Of a stretch of 64,000 nt of DNA, positions 1 to 11,665 are shown piece after piece. A program made the translations under genes and the position numbers. Numbering within the stretch: the first letter of the stretch is position 1; every line of letters starts with the position of its first letter. The DNA is from Branchinecta lynchi (Eukaryota; Arthropoda; Branchiopoda; Anostraca; Branchinectidae). The DNA lies in NCBI GenBank assembly GCA_023053575.1, contig JAKZAP010000015.1, positions 14,070,142-14,134,141 of the forward strand. Reading direction: 5' to 3'. The notes beneath the pieces are model-generated. The model saw nothing but the letters and a program-made list of their open reading frames with translations, was not told the origin of the DNA and did no database searches.

Positions 1-2
1 TC

Positions 3-26
3 GGGGGGGGGGGGGGGGGGGGGGGG
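3..26. repeat. Poly-G run at the window edge
   Basis: About 24 consecutive G, broken by one A and followed by GGGGG. It may reflect a hAT-type end (several elements here have such runs) or an assembly edge artefact. Confidence 0.8.
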
Positions 27-32
27 AGGGGG

Positions 33-797
33 CAATTTGAGAAGCGTCATTATTTGCTTAGGAACCTTATTAGGTTAGAAACTTGAGAAGATCCCTTGGT
101 TCATTAGAAGAGAACTCCACAAGGATAGCAACATTATTTGATCATCCACGACAAAATTCCGACTGACAACAAGAAATGGAAGAACGAGGGATTGCTCACT
201 TTATTGATCTTTGTAACTGATGTTCTTTATTTACGAACGGAGTGCCTTTATTTAAAAAATTGACACACCCAGAATTTTTGTTAACATTAAAGATATTATG
301 GATTAAACCAATATTTATTTATTATTTCTTACTTGGTGGGCACCACTGTCAACCTCCCATGGGCACCGATTCGCAAGCCTGGGCACCGGACAAGGATACC
401 AATAAGGTCAGATGCCCACGTTGGAGCCTTTTCGTCAACGAGGTTATCGTTTCTAAAACAAGGCTCTGCAATGAACGACAGAAGTTCAAGGAAGAAGGAG
501 AAGAAGTATATCAAAACAGGGCTCCTGTCTCTCCACTCTGAACAAATCAAAATAGGTGTCATGTCCTTTGTTTTGATGGAACTTACAGCCTCTGTTATGT
601 TAATTTCAATGTCTTGGTTAACACTAAAAATAAGCCTACCTACCTAAGCAAAAACATCATTTCCGGCAGGTTCAAAGTGAAGTTAGAGAGTTAGAAGAAA
701 AAGAACGGAGATTCCCACTTCGAGAGAGTAAACTGACACCAACAATCAACGGTAACAGAATATAACAGTCTGCCGATCCTCAGTAAAAATGAACTTT
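33..797. other. Unassigned stretch
   Basis: Only short overlapping frames on both strands (242-647). They have no domain and look like chance. No splice-supported exon and no repeat shared within the window seen. Confidence 0.5.
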
Positions 798-1130
798 TCA
801 ATAGGAGAAAAGCTTGCACGGGGGATACTTACCTTTGCCCTCTTTGCAAGTTGAAGGAGGAGGATTTGAACCACTTCCTCTTAGAGTGTCAAGAGCTTTC
901 GCGTTCGAGAGTAACATTTGTTGGGGGTGGGTTGGTATCGCTTCCCCGTATCCTGAAATCATACGAACCCCCAAATGTATCGTAAAAGATTTAGTCTCAG
1001 GAATGAAAGTTTATCTTAGTTTACGTAGCATAGTAGTTCAAGAGGTGTAATAGTTTATTTGTGAAGTGACACGTGTATTAAATCTTGCATGGCCTTTTGG
1101 CTCAATAAACAAGCGTTATTATTATTATCC
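798..1130 (+). pseudogene. LINE C-terminus with zinc motif and (TTA)n tail
   Basis: In a frame without its own Met, positions 831-900 read YLCPLCKLKEEDLNHFLLEC. This is the Cys-x2-Cys ... His-x4-Cys knuckle found at the C-terminus of many non-LTR reverse transcriptases. A stop follows about 90 bp later, then a 3' UTR with GGCCTTTTGGCTC, an AATAAA and a TTA repeat (1115-1129). Only the 3' end survives. Confidence 0.75.
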
Positions 1131-1965
1131 TCAGCAACGAGCGAAAACCAAGGAGAAGTGTAATATCTTCTAGAGTTTAAAAAATATAAATTATTGAGAA
1201 AATTTAGAAATAGCACCCTTTCTCGCCTTCGTTACAGTTAATAGTAGTTTATTTTACGCTAAAGTCTTGATGGCCATGGTAAACACCCAAAAACAAAATA
1301 ATATTTATACATTATTGAAAATCAATCAAACACAAACATTTTGCTTGTCTGTGTCCGTGGCGAAAAAAAAGGCCGATTCCACGTGCAACCCATTTTTTTT
1401 ATTATTTTGTGATACACAATGGGAGTGGAGGAAAATAATGAATGGGATACTGTCAAGGATACTTTAACGATAAGATCTACTTCGTCTAAGGACGGACACG
1501 TCGTAGGGTACTTGTGATAGTAATTCATTCTACTTCAACGGTATTTCCATCCATTCTCGTTTCAGAGATTCTTCTCTTCATAAGTGCATCCTATCCCCAC
1601 TATCAGAAATACACTAATTATCACGTTTGCACAAATTGTTCTGTTTACGTCACCTATCATGCGCCCGATCACTGTTGTCGAGAAGCTTATTCGTCTGAAG
1701 ACTGGTTATGCAAATTTTGCCTAGGTTGTCATCGAAGGCAAGGGAAACCGAAAGAGGTTAAAAACAGCTGAAGAGCGTATGTAATTTTATGTAAGCATAG
1801 CTTAGTTTTAAAGTGGTGAACTATACAAGAACATCTGAGCAGAAACACTATGCAGAGCAAGCTGGCCTTTAATATAAGAAATAGCCTAAGTATGTTTTCA
1901 GGATATGCAGCAATGGAAGCGTGAGGACATGAGGACGGAGAGAACATTTGGCGGGTGCAGATTTA
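1131..1965. other. Unassigned stretch
   Basis: AT-rich. A Cys/His-rich frame at 1514-1771 (VCTNCSVYVTYHAPDHCC, LCKFCLGCHRRQG) has no recognised motif spacing. Confidence 0.45.
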
Positions 1966-2378
1966 AGGCGTATTCTCGCCGTTCCCCGAGGACTCCTCGG
2001 GGAGTCGAAGGGAAGGGCGAGAATGCGAGAATCACTCCATGCGGACTCCGTGTACAGAAACAGCGAGAATACGGAGAATGCTTCGAAACTGGATTTTGTT
2101 CTAAAAAAAAATATGAAGTTCACGAAATTAGACTAGATCCACTTTATTTTTGGTTTTGTTTATTCTGATTGTTTTTAACTGATTTTACATTGCACCAGCA
2201 CCAGCAAAAATTGATTCCCCTCCAGATCTGAAAGGAAGTCCTTTTCGATGATGGTGATGATAATCGGAGCACTCCCTGTCGGTGAGGACTCGCGAGAATA
2301 CGGGGAGGGAGTCCCCGGGACAAACAAAAACGCGGGACTCCTCAAGTGGAGTCCTCAGGGAACGGCGAGAATACTCCT
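1966..2378. mobile_element. MITE family C, copy C1
   Basis: A 413-bp element with inverted ends AGGCGTATTCTCGCCGTTCC (left) and GGAACGGCGAGAATACTCCT (right), flanked by TTA on both sides (3-bp target duplication). Inside the left end a GAGGACTCCTCGGGGAGTC hairpin is present. The middle is AT-rich and shared with C2 and C3. Non-coding. Confidence 0.88.
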
Positions 2379-2384
2379 TTAGAG

Positions 2385-3000
2385 TTGATTTGGGTAAGTG
2401 GCAAGTCCAATAGATTAGTTTCAAGAGGAGACTTGGGTATAGTTTCCCTAAGAGGTGAGAGAATGGTAATTCTGAATTACTGGGAGAGGTTATTGAGTTT
2501 GCCGGATAATACGATAGTGAAGGTTAGAGAGAAAATGTAAAACGCAGACAAAGTGTTCTTGGCAGAATAGTACCAGGACTGAAAACGGGATGTGAGGGTG
2601 AAGGAAACGATGCAAGGACAACAGAATTACAAGCTAAACGTATTCCCCAAGAGACACAATAGTGGAAGAGTGAGGTCTATGGATTGGTCTTCGAGTCAAG
2701 ACTACCCACTCGACTGGCGTATAGACTTGAACCCATTTCCATAAACGCAAATACAAGATCGTCCCCCGGGAAAGAATTAGCCCTTTGTAGCCCATGGTGA
2801 TCTTGTTTCTATCTGAGAACTAAGATATCTTATAGCAATGAGAAGGAGAATGGAATTAAGGCCGAGACAATTAAGGATGAAGTGATCGTATCTACGTAAT
2901 TCCCAGATCTTCCGGCTGGCAGGACGGATTAAGAGCTTGACAAATTTATTGGTCGAACGAGGCATCTTGACTACCAGAGCTAGTAAACCGTATGTATAGG
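2385..3000 (+). pseudogene. LINE C-terminal remnant
   Basis: The frame at 2424-2540 reads GDLGIVSLRGERMVILNYWE, then RLLSLPD, matching the post-RT block of the LINE remnant at 55640-55720. Later text shows scattered matches in other frames. MITE C1 lies directly upstream. No intact domain is present. Confidence 0.55.
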
Positions 3001-3194
3001 GGAAAGCGAAGGCAGTGAGTGTTGTAGGAGCTAGTCACTGAAAATATCCCCCAGTAGCAAAGAGTCACAACTTATCTGTCGGCACTACCTTGGCCTTTAA
3101 AGGGCTCTACCTTTCACCCGATAAGAAGAATAAATCTTTCATAATAATGTTTGGTCCAGAAGGATTCTTATCTCCCTGGCTAACGGCAGCCTAC

Positions 3195-3310
3195 CTTAGC
3201 GAAAATAAATTGTCTAGAAATCGGCTTATTTTCTGATGCAATGTTTTATTATAGGGGATGGTAATGTGACATCACGCTAATTTGATCTGTCCCTTGTACT
3301 TCAATGAAGG
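3195..3310 (+). repeat. Interspersed repeat H1
   Basis: TTAGCGAAAATAAATTGTCT, AAATCGGCTTATTTTCTGAT, GCAATG and GGTAATGTGACATCA match H2 at 11047 over about 110 bp. Confidence 0.65.
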
Positions 3311-3428
3311 AGATTGAAGACGAGACCACAGTGAGCAAATACAACAGAAAACGAAGGATGTTAGGCTATAACCCCTTCTACTTAGTCTACCGTGCTAAAC
3401 GTCTAACACGAATCTCTATTCAAAATAA

Positions 3429-3480
3429 TGGATAGGATAGGATAGGATACTTATTTTATTAATAAACACAATTTAACTCT
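3429..3480 (-). mobile_element. LINE-type 3' tail with (GGATA)n, minus strand
   Basis: On the plus strand four GGATA units (3430-3450) are followed by CTTATTTTATTAATAAACAC. Its complement, TTTATTAATAAAATAAG plus (TATCC)n, resembles the pentanucleotide tail at 51880. Confidence 0.4.
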
Positions 3481-3643
3481 TCTGTATTTACATCTACTGC
3501 ACTAATGGAAAAGCCTACGTTTTTGCTGGAGTGCACGTTTAATCTTCATTTTTCTCAAGTTTTGTTTTATTTTGTTTGATGTTGCTGTTGTTTTGTCTTC
3601 TCTTTCGGTATCTGTTTGGTTCATTATTGGGTCTGAAGTTGTT

Positions 3644-4599
3644 TTTTGGGATCCCAAAACGTAAGTGGAGGGATATCTATGACATCGCAAAAAGTTGTCC
3701 GTCCGTCCGTCTGTAAGCACGATAACTCTCGAAGGGAATGAGATATTTTGATGAAACTTGGTGTGAGGATTGTTTCGGTCAAGTTCGTAGATGGGCTATG
3801 TAGCCCTACATTTGGGGGTGGGAGTTCAAATTAAGGGACAAACAAAATATTTTTAAACAGATTCACATGAAACTTTTACTAGTAAAAGTTTCATTTGAAG
3901 TTGATTAAATGTTCGATTTAGAGGTAAGAAGACACGATGAGCACTATGGTGAAAACCGTTTTCTCGCCGGATAAGTAGTTAGTCCGGAACCCGGCACAAA
4001 ACGGAAAGTTGGTTAAAAGTAAAAGTTCCATTTCAAGTTGATTAAATGTTCGATTTCGGGGTAAGAAGACATGCTGAACATGACGGTCAAACCCATTTTC
4101 TCGCCGGACACCTAGTTCGCCTGAAATCCGTCCAAAACCGAAAAAAATGTTAAAAGCAAAAGTCGTATCTGAAGTTGATTAGATGACAGACATAGGGGTA
4201 AGAAGAGGCGCTGAGTTGTATATGACAATCATATTTTACCCGGACATATAATTAATCCAGAATCCGGTTGCAACCGGATTTTTTTGAACGTCAAAGTCTT
4301 TTTTAGAGTTGATTAGATGTTCTTTATAGGGATAAGGAGATACGCTGGATTCGTTTCTTAATTTTCGTCTTTTGCTGGACTAGTAGTTCGCTCGAAATTC
4401 GGGCGAAACCGCAAATTTGGCAGAAATATCGAGAAGGCTGAAGTATCAGAAGTATCGGTCAGTATCGTCAAAATAGATATGGCTTATAGAGGTATATTTG
4501 AACTTGGTTTTCTCTGATTATTAGCCTGGCGAAGACAAGACCCAATTGTCTGGATCAAATATTAGATTTATGGGATCCCATCGACACCTTTGGTCTTAT
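3644..4599 (-). mobile_element. Family A element, copy A1 (near complete)
   Basis: Read on the minus strand it starts TAAGACCAAAGG, carries GATGGGATCCCAT about 20 bp in, shows the first-stem partner GGGTCTTGT, then four to five diverged units with CCGGATTC-type motifs. It ends with a GACGGAC tract, TTGCGATGTCAT and the 16-bp palindrome TTTTGGGATCCCAAAA at 3644-3659. No coding frame. Confidence 0.85.
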
Positions 4600-5223
4600 T
4601 TTTTATGCTGGTACACGTCTTTCCGTACAATACATGTTTTTTTTTGTATGCTTAATTCTCGACTAAGTCGAATTAACGCTCCTCATCTTGGCGTACATAA
4701 AATGGAGGTCGCTCCCCAGTCCCAACCCCCACATGCATTTCCTTCTGCCTCTCTTCCCCTCTATTTTATTTCAAAATCTCCGTATCGGAAAACTGGAATT
4801 TCATTCTATCATGATTTCAAAGCTGGCTGTCCCGGATAGCCCCACGTCGAGCGACTCTTTCATCTTTGATTTATAGTCCTTTTGAAATGAATACTGATTA
4901 CTCGATGGCAACAAATCATGCGTTAATTCACTAGAAGCTGTCGGAAGGGATATCGACAAGCCGTTTCTTCAAAAAGAAAAGGACCCAGGCGACTTTAGTT
5001 TTTAACTGACATTCTTAACGTCATTAAATTTAAGGCTCAACAAATAGGGCTGAAATGAAAACTTCTTCACTTAATACTTAACTGAAAAGGTAGCTTAATT
5101 TGTCAATTCTTTTAGAATACAACGAATATTTTGGCTGGGCCGAGGGATTTTCAGACTTCTTAGTGTGTTTTCAAACTATATGAAAAGAAAGTTGTCATGT
5201 TTATTTACATTTGTCATTGTTAA
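4600..5223. other. Unassigned stretch between A1 and P1
   Basis: Short frames at 4546-4876 overlap the A1 end and are not convincing. Nothing else seen. Confidence 0.5.
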
Positions 5224-5663
5224 AGGACACCTGACCAATAAAACCATACTTGAACACACCATGGAGAATGCATTTAGAGACATGCCCACGGAAAGCATTC
5301 TTCTCCTGAGCATGACATTTTCAAAACAGGGATGTTCCTTTCTGGAGGTTTGCACATGCAGACTCCAAGACAAAAAGCGCAATTCATTCAAATCTTGTAC
5401 AGCGCTGGCCGGATCGTATTGGAATTTCTTCTAGAGATACGTTTGGGCTTAACTGGTTAAAAAATATTCCAGAAGAACGGTTGATTGGAGACATTTGTTC
5501 ATTTCTAAAATTGTTCGGTACTGAAATAAGGACAGATGCAAAATGGAGCGAAAATCATAGCTTGGAAACACTATTTCCTATTTGGATTGGGTTTTTTGCA
5601 GGCAATGTTAAGGGAAGTCATACAGATAGGGATAATACTTGGTACTCTTCATTCAGATGTCCT
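5224..5663. mobile_element. TTAA-duplication element P1
   Basis: 440 bp with inverted ends AGGACACCTGA and TCAGATGTCCT, flanked by TTAA/TTAA. It shares over 400 bp with P2 and P3. Frames that read through it (such as MNELRFLSWSLHVQTS on the minus strand) recur in all copies with disruptions and are not genes. TTAA duplications are typical of piggyBac-class elements; no transposase is present. Confidence 0.88.
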
Positions 5664-5667
5664 TTAA

Positions 5668-6075
5668 GTGTTTTAATATGTATATTTTACTTTGTGTATT
5701 TTTATTCATACTCCGCTGTTACGCAAAAAGCGCGACACAAATAAATAAATAAAAATTAAAACCTTCTTCACAATAGGCTCTAGTAGGGACGTTGAGAACG
5801 TGGAAGGCCTACCGACAAGACAGGCTGATTTTAAACAATACAACAAAACACTGTGATTGTTCAAGCCTTTCCCTTAAACGGAGTCGAGTTCATGGAGAAG
5901 GAATCAAATATCAGACGTTACAAATATCAGGCTATATTTATTTATTAATTTATTTCCCTCAGAATTGAGGAGTGCAAAATAATGTATAAAACAGAACTAT
6001 GCCTAAACCATCTGGTCCATTCATTAACACATACATACTATACAAAATACTGGACGGTGCAAAATCAGACTGTCC
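5668..6075. other. Unassigned, with AAAT-type tails
   Basis: AAATAAATAAATAAA at 5739 and, inverted, TATTTATTTATTAATTTATT at 5936 suggest two LINE 3' ends facing each other. The 5767-5940 sequence between them is not recognised. Confidence 0.4.
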
Positions 6076-6298
6076 AATACTCTATATGACTAAGTGTGTC
6101 CCATTGCAATACTCTATATGACTAAGTCCAAAACTCGCCAGCGATCCTCTAGCGTGTCCGTAACGACTCAAATCCTGTGTCAGTCAATCACCATGATCTT
6201 TGGCTGCAGCTGTGACACCACTTCTGCCTTTCTTCCGCTAGCTACCCGGAGAGCCCGGAGATTTTGCATCAGCAAGGAAAGATAGTCATCAAGAGTAG
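6076..6298 (-). repeat. Repeat E fragment, E4
   Basis: Two ACTCTATATGACTAAGT copies at 6076 and 6106, the central part with CGCCAGCGATCC, and the terminus GCATCAGCAAGGAAAGATAG, then TCATCAAGAGTA. Inverse orientation to E2. A short frame here is not a gene. Confidence 0.7.
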
Positions 6299-6299
6299 C

Positions 6300-6556
6300 C
6301 TATTGGCCATTTGTAGTTTTCTTCTTATCTACATTTTTTTTTTCCAAGGATAGTCAGGATAGAGATATAAGCACATAGAGGTATCACAAATCAGAAAGGG
6401 GAAAGTTAAGATAATGAAAATCGAATATTCGTGAACAGACGTATCGAAGGATGAACAATGAAGTATCGCATTTTTATCGGGTCTTCAAGCCTATTTAAGT
6501 GAATTAGTGATGGCGGAATAGACTGTCACGTCCGAGTCAACTACGGTTAAACTTTA
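6300..6556 (+). mobile_element. Element F fragment, F3
   Basis: Shares TCTTCAAGCCTATTTAAGTG and GGTTAAACTTTAA with the right half of F1, and AAAATCGAATATTCGTGAAC upstream. The left end is lost or covered by E4. A2 starts right after. Confidence 0.55.
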
Positions 6557-6559
6557 AAC

Positions 6560-6826
6560 AAGCTAGTCCGATGACAAAATGGTTTTCACCATCGTGTTCA
6601 GCATGTCTTTTTATCCCATAATCGACTATCACATTATCTGATTAAAAATAATTCATTTCTATAGAGCCCATCGACGAACTTGACCTTACCCAAATAATCC
6701 TCACACCAAATTTCATCAAAATATCTCATTTCCTTCGAGAGTTATAGTGCGCACAGACGGACGAATGGACAACTTTTGCGATGTCATAGATATCCCGCCA
6801 CTTACGTTTTGGGACCCCGAAAACCA
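6560..6826 (+). mobile_element. Family A fragment, copy A2 (3' end)
   Basis: It contains the last unit (CTAGTCCGATGACAAAATGG), the CAAATTTCATCAAAATATCTC module, a short GACGGACG tract, TTGCGATGTCATAG and a damaged terminal palindrome TTTTGGGACCCCGAAAA. It directly follows an F-family end. Confidence 0.8.
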
Positions 6827-7103
6827 AAGATGATGGACGAAATCAAACTGCGCGGTCTAACTAGCTTGTCCGTACCAATTGTCAACGTTATTTCGAAGCC
6901 ATATTGCAAAAAAAAAAATCCTTCAAAGAGTCAAAATAATTCAGTGTATTAAGACATAGATAGACTTTACATAAGGGGACCTGTACCGTGACCAATAAAC
7001 CAGAAACGATTTTTTTTTTTTTTTTTTTTTTTATTATTTAGAAGTCTAGGACTCCACTGTCGGAGCCACATCGACAAACCAGGAACCGAACGTATAATTC
7101 TCA

Positions 7104-7482
7104 TTATTGCTCAAGCCAGCTTCACCTTCAGATTCGCAGATGTCCGGGGCGGCTGTCGCACAATCAAGCCAACCATTCCAGATTTTCACGATCATGACGG
7201 AAGATAATTTTGCTATTACTCAACGTTTCCATGGATGCCTCCTTCGCGTTTCAAATATCTTTTGCGTCCCAACCACAACTGTCAGTCACAGTCCCTTTCC
7301 TTCCTACATTCTCTCGAGTATGTTTCCTCTATGGCTTGTGTGTTTCCTCTATGGCGAGTGTGTTTCCTCTATGGCGAGTGTGTTTCCTCTACGGCGAGTG
7401 TGTTTCCTCTATGGCTTCCAGACATTTGGAACCTGGGGTGTCCAACATCCAAAACTTCCAGCGTTTTTGACAGGGCTTTACC
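7104..7482 (+). repeat. Repeat K1 with internal 20-bp array
   Basis: Shares CAGATTTTCACGATCATGA, TAATTTTGCTATTACTCAAC, TTCGCGTTTCAAATATCTTT and CAGACATTTGGAACCTGGGG with K2 and K3. Overlapping frames in three registers (7107-7564) are products of the array and not genes. Confidence 0.75.
7321..7418 (+). repeat. 20-bp tandem repeat, five units
   Basis: TGTTTCCTCTATGGCGAGTG repeated from 7321, with two or three substitutions among the units and a partial fifth. It is an expansion within K1; K2 and K3 carry a single GCCTCTATGG-like unit. Confidence 0.9.
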
Positions 7483-7602
7483 TTCTAAATCCATCTTGAC
7501 GAAAACGACTGTCTGGAATCCGGAAGAAAAATCTAGAACCTTACCTTTACCGCTTGTACTGTGATGACGGTACATCTGGATGCACCAGACCAAAGAAATA
7601 AA

Positions 7603-7905
7603 ACAGGCTTCAGCTTCCAGATTTCCAGATGTCCGGGCCTTCCGCATAGTCAAGCCATCCTATCCAGATTTTCATGATAATGATGACAGCTAATTTTGCC
7701 ATTCTTCCGTATTTCCTAGGTGTCCCCTTCGCATTTCAAATATCTATTGCATCCCAGCCACAACTGTCAATCACTTTCCCGTTTCTTCCTAAATTTGCAT
7801 GTTTACTACGTCTCTTCAACGAGTTGCCTCTATGGCACCTTCCATACATTCGGGTTCTGGCGTGTCCAACACCACGGACTTCCAGACATTTTTGGCCTGG
7901 CTTAT
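7603..7905 (+). repeat. Repeat K2
   Basis: Direct neighbour of K1 with the same landmarks: CCAGATTTTCATGATAATGA, TTCGCATTTCAAATATCTAT and ACTTCCAGACATTTTTGGCC. The K1-K2 pair looks like a tandem duplication. Confidence 0.7.
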
Positions 7906-7907
7906 AG

Positions 7908-8070
7908 TGCAAACACACGATCAGGGTCGGGAGCTCCCGTACTGGGATTCCTGCCCGGATTGGCGGCACCATCATCACTTCCATATGGAAAAGCTGAAAT
8001 TTGTTCAACTTGATGATGAAAGTGCAGGAAATCCGGCCGGGAAACCCTGATCGTGCGTTCTCACTTTTAT
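7908..8070. mobile_element. Palindromic MITE L1
   Basis: The left end GTGCAAACACACGATCAGGG is the inverse of CCCTGATCGTGCGTTCTCAC on the right. Inside are GGGAGCTCCCG and CACCATCATCACTT / TTGATGATGAAAGTGC. About 160 bp. Confidence 0.75.
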
Positions 8071-8269
8071 AACGAATCTAAGGACCTTCCTCTCCTATTT
8101 CCAGGCAAAACCTGCCCTCGTCAATACAATTAGGCGCGACAGACCATCAGTTCTCGCCTAGTCCTGATAACTAAATTACTACAGTCACGGTTTCCCTCGG
8201 GGATCGTCCTCGGACAGGCTCTTTAGCTTGACGAGTGAACTAACATCAAAGAGAGCAGGAAGCCAGAAT

Positions 8270-9085
8270 TCTTATCAACAAAATAACTGGAAACAATGGA
8301 CAGGAAAGGAGAGAAAACATTAAGTCGTAAATAAAGCCTAACTCAACCCCTCTGGGATAGTGGGTACAAATTTGACAAGCGACTAGAATCCATACGAGAG
8401 AATGAATCCTTTGCATAAATTTGTCGCTTTTCTGCCCTTTCTCCGCAGAAGTGAATTCTTGAGTTTCAAAACGTGTTGGTGGCTGTCATAGCTGTTCAGC
8501 ACAAGAGGCTGACGCTCCCAACTTGGTTAATTGGCAAGTTGCTCTTTTGAAAATTTATTACGACTTTCCATCTGGGAAGAAGATTTTTTAGACCTGATTC
8601 CCTTTTTTGCGTTTTGCTTGTTCATTTTTTATCCTGTGCATTTACTACGTTATCGAAAGCTCAATTTAGTTATCCTTTCCTTTTTTTACTGTTCTATTTC
8701 CGTTTTCTTGTTTAGAGCGTTAATAAAAATTTCACCATCATCATCAAATTTTCTCCTGGTTAAAGTAGTGCATAATAGTGTGATGTCGTTCTTCTTCTTT
8801 TTTTTTTTTGCTATCTGAAGAATTATATGGCCCTTGTTGGCACTAGAACTTTTTGAAATAAATAAATTTATATTAATAAAATAAATAAATAAATTTCCGA
8901 CAAAATAACTGCAAACAACGGACGGGAAACGAGAGAAAACATTAAATCGTGAAAAAAGCCAACGCTTCGCGCAGAATTTCGCAGAAGCACAAGTTCACGC
9001 AGGGTATAAGTCCGAAAAATCGACTCGAATCCATAAGAGAGAACGAAACCAAATTTCGGATAAGTGAACAAAAGAAATTAAACAC
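8270..9085 (+). repeat. Repeat I, first two copies
   Basis: AACAAAATAACTGGAAACAA, GAGAGAAAACATTAAGTCGT and GCGACTAGAATCCATACGAG (8270-8430) recur at 8893-9085. AT-rich sequence lies between, ending in an AAAT-type LINE-like tail (8855-8893). Confidence 0.65.
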
Positions 9086-10374
9086 TTCGTAAGAGCGAAG
9101 GAAGAAATCGGGGTTGGATCGGACACGTGGTTGGTCTGGACACTCGCAAAACAAATATTAAAATTTGTCGCTAAAATCTGAAAAAATACATAACATCTGC
9201 CTTCTAGTGAACTAACTTCGTACCAAGGTTTCATGGTAAATACTTTTCAGCTTTTGATAAAAAGTTGCAAAATTTGGTTTTCTTGAGGTAAAACTTTTTA
9301 GCTCATGGTAGGCTAAAAAGCTGTACCGAGAAGATTTGTGGTAACTGTAAGGCGATTAAATATGATATAGCTTAGTGATTGGGGTTTACAGCCTGCGTAG
9401 TATTTTCGAGATAGGTCACTTAATTTTTCTCTGGTACGCCATTTTGTTATTTTAGTCAGGGTGGGGTTGGTTCGGACAGTTTTGACGGGGTTGGTTCGGA
9501 CAATCTTTGCCTACCAATACCCCATACAAAACTGGAACTGAGTTGGAAAAATACAAAAGATATTATCAGAATCCTTATCCTGTTATTTCTTAACAGCATT
9601 AATTATCAAAATCGAGAAAAATGAATGCTAAAAAGGGTAAGTTACAACCAAAGAAAAGCAGTTCGTAGAATTGTCTACAAGAAATTAAAAGATAAAAAAA
9701 GTTTGTGTTTAATGAATGTGATATTTACGATGTTTTCAGGGAGGGAAGAAAATCGCGGTGAAGTTCAGTTTGGGAAAAGGTCAAACCAATGTGTTTCTTA
9801 TGGGGGAAAGTTGGTGAAGAAAGGAGGTTGTTTGAAAGAAAATAGGTTGAGGGGCGTGAATATGTTGTTTCTGCGCGACAGTGGGACTAAAATCATCTTT
9901 ACTGAAATAAGTTGAAGTTACCAGCCCCTGTAATTGCTAGGTTAACCGAAAGTACAAATGAGAGATTTTCATTTTAATGCAACTTCGGCAATTGAAACAT
10001 GTGTTTTTTTTTGTTTTGTATATTCTTTTGAGGTGTAATATTACCATTTCCACGTTTTAAGATGTTTAAATAAAGTATGTTTGTTTCTGAAGGATTGTTG
10101 TTAGTCAGAGTTGGAATCACCGTAGCTGGTTAGCTGATAATAGTTTTCGATCCGCTTTAGAAACATGAAACGGAACGCCAAGACATCCGAATTTGAGTGT
10201 TGGAGCGGAACATCTTTAGCGCATGTCTGATCCCAGTATCCCGCCCAGATTCGAAATCAGCGTGGTTGTCCACTTTTAGAAGGAGAAGACTTTCGATTCA
10301 GTTGACCCCTACTAGTGGGCTATTTGTTGAAAGTACAGCCTAGTTTCAAAGTACAGTAAGCGAGAGGTCCTTTA
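9086..10374. other. Unassigned stretch
   Basis: Contains two GGGGTTGGTTCGGACA copies (9462 and 9487), a 96-codon plus-strand frame (9625-9915) without a convincing domain, and an AATAAA at about 10068. Confidence 0.45.
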
Positions 10375-10795
10375 AATAAATAACTTCGTAAGGAAGCTAT
10401 CCTCTCAGGTGAGTGGGTGTCAGTTTGAACAGCGACTCGAATACAAAACAGAAGGAAGCGAAATATCGGATACGTGCACACAGGGAATCACGAGAGAATG
10501 ATGCAGAGCGACGACAATTCAAAAATGATAAGGAAACGACGTATCGCATCCAACAAAATAACTACAAACAACAGAAGGGGAACGAAAGAAAATATTACTT
10601 CGCAAGGACGCCAAACACTCAGGGATGGGCGAATCCTTGAGAGAGGAGGTAGAGAAATCTCGAATAAGTGCAAACAAGGTATCATAACCATAAGAACGGT
10701 GGGACTTTATGAAAGGGGTAGTTTGTAGTTCAAATCAAACTAATAAGAGAGAAGGAAGCGATAACTATACTGTGCATATTTATAAACAAAGTTAG
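10375..10795 (+). repeat. Repeat I, tandem diverged copies
   Basis: Three partial copies (10375-10490, 10545-10690, 10728-10795) with CGACTCGAATACAAAACAGA, CAACAAAATAACTACAAACA and AATAAGAGAGAAGGAAGCGA. Frames here are repeat-derived. Confidence 0.6.
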
Positions 10796-11046
10796 GAAAT
10801 TGGAGGCGAGGGGTTACCCACTCCCCGACACCTGCAGTAGTCCCTTTCCCGGCACCGGCCGACACCGATCGAAAACAGCAGTGCCGGACACAAGTTAGGC
10901 GATCCGCTTCTAAACATTCTGATTTTAATGTTCTAACAAACGTCAGCCGGTGCCAGCACCGACCGAGCACCTGCTGTACACTAAAATCAACAGTGGGCAA
11001 CCCCTCCATTTGAAGATGGGATGCAGCAAAAACGTCATAGTGATAC

Positions 11047-11155
11047 ATTAGCGAAATTAAATTATCCAGGAATCGGCTGATTTCTGATGCAATGCAGTAC
11101 TATAGGGTCAGGTAATGTGACATGATAGTGTCATCTGTACTTTGAACTTCAAAAA
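11047..11155 (+). repeat. Interspersed repeat H2
   Basis: TTAGCGAAATTAAATTATCC, GGAATCGGCTGATTTCTGAT and GGTAATGTGACATGA. Second copy of H1. Confidence 0.65.
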
Positions 11156-11218
11156 ACACAAACTTCAGTAATCTTCATTTTCCGCTGGATCAATCAACTT
11201 CTTTAGAGGCATTCCCAA

Positions 11219-11665
11219 ACACAAAATTCCCGACTGGAATGAAATTGAATTCCAGGGAGAACTAATACAGAATTCCAAGGAACGATGGAGTTACTCAGGT
11301 ATTCCTATTGTCGAATATTAGGGTTCCCTTATCGGTCGAGGCAGGGCTGGGGTCAACCCACAACACGGATACGATCCAGGATAACGATAGCTTTTGTAAA
11401 TCAGAAATTTGCGCGGATAGAGCACGGTAGTCTTCCAGTTAAGCCACTTCTGGAACACTAGGCTTTGCATCGACGCAACTCGTTAAAGACATCAATAAAC
11501 ATCAAACTTCCAGACGGATGCACGAGCAGACTCATTTCTCGCGAAGGAATGCCAGGTCACATTCTGTTGCATAAATGAACTCGAATTCCAAAATGGGATA
11601 TTACTGAACTCCATGGGACGATGAAGTTGCTCAAGTATCCCTACAGACGAATATTAAGGGCTTGC
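11219..11665 (+). repeat. Two diverged direct repeats
   Basis: AATTCCAAGGAACGATGGAG, TTACTCAGGTATTCCTATTG and CGAATATTAGGG (11271-11320) recur at 11595-11660 as ACTCCATGGGACGATGAAGT, TGCTCAAGTATCCCTAC and CGAATATTAAGGG. Confidence 0.5.

Noticed and set aside
1514..1771. Cys/His-rich frame as a zinc-binding protein
   Set aside because: Spacing of Cys and His fits no family I know and there is no supporting context.
5165..5744. Frames shared by 5165-5434, 23461-23700 and 61595-61897 as a conserved gene
   Set aside because: They lie in the P elements, on differing strands and with broken ends; the conservation is that of a transposon.
7107..7653. Frames rich in CVSSMASVFPL
   Set aside because: Three reading frames of the same 20-bp array; not a protein.
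9625..9915. Frame with FLRDSGTK, similar to a retropepsin Asp-Ser-Gly motif
   Set aside because: Only the tripeptide fits; the second flap and alpha-helix motifs and any neighbouring RT are absent.
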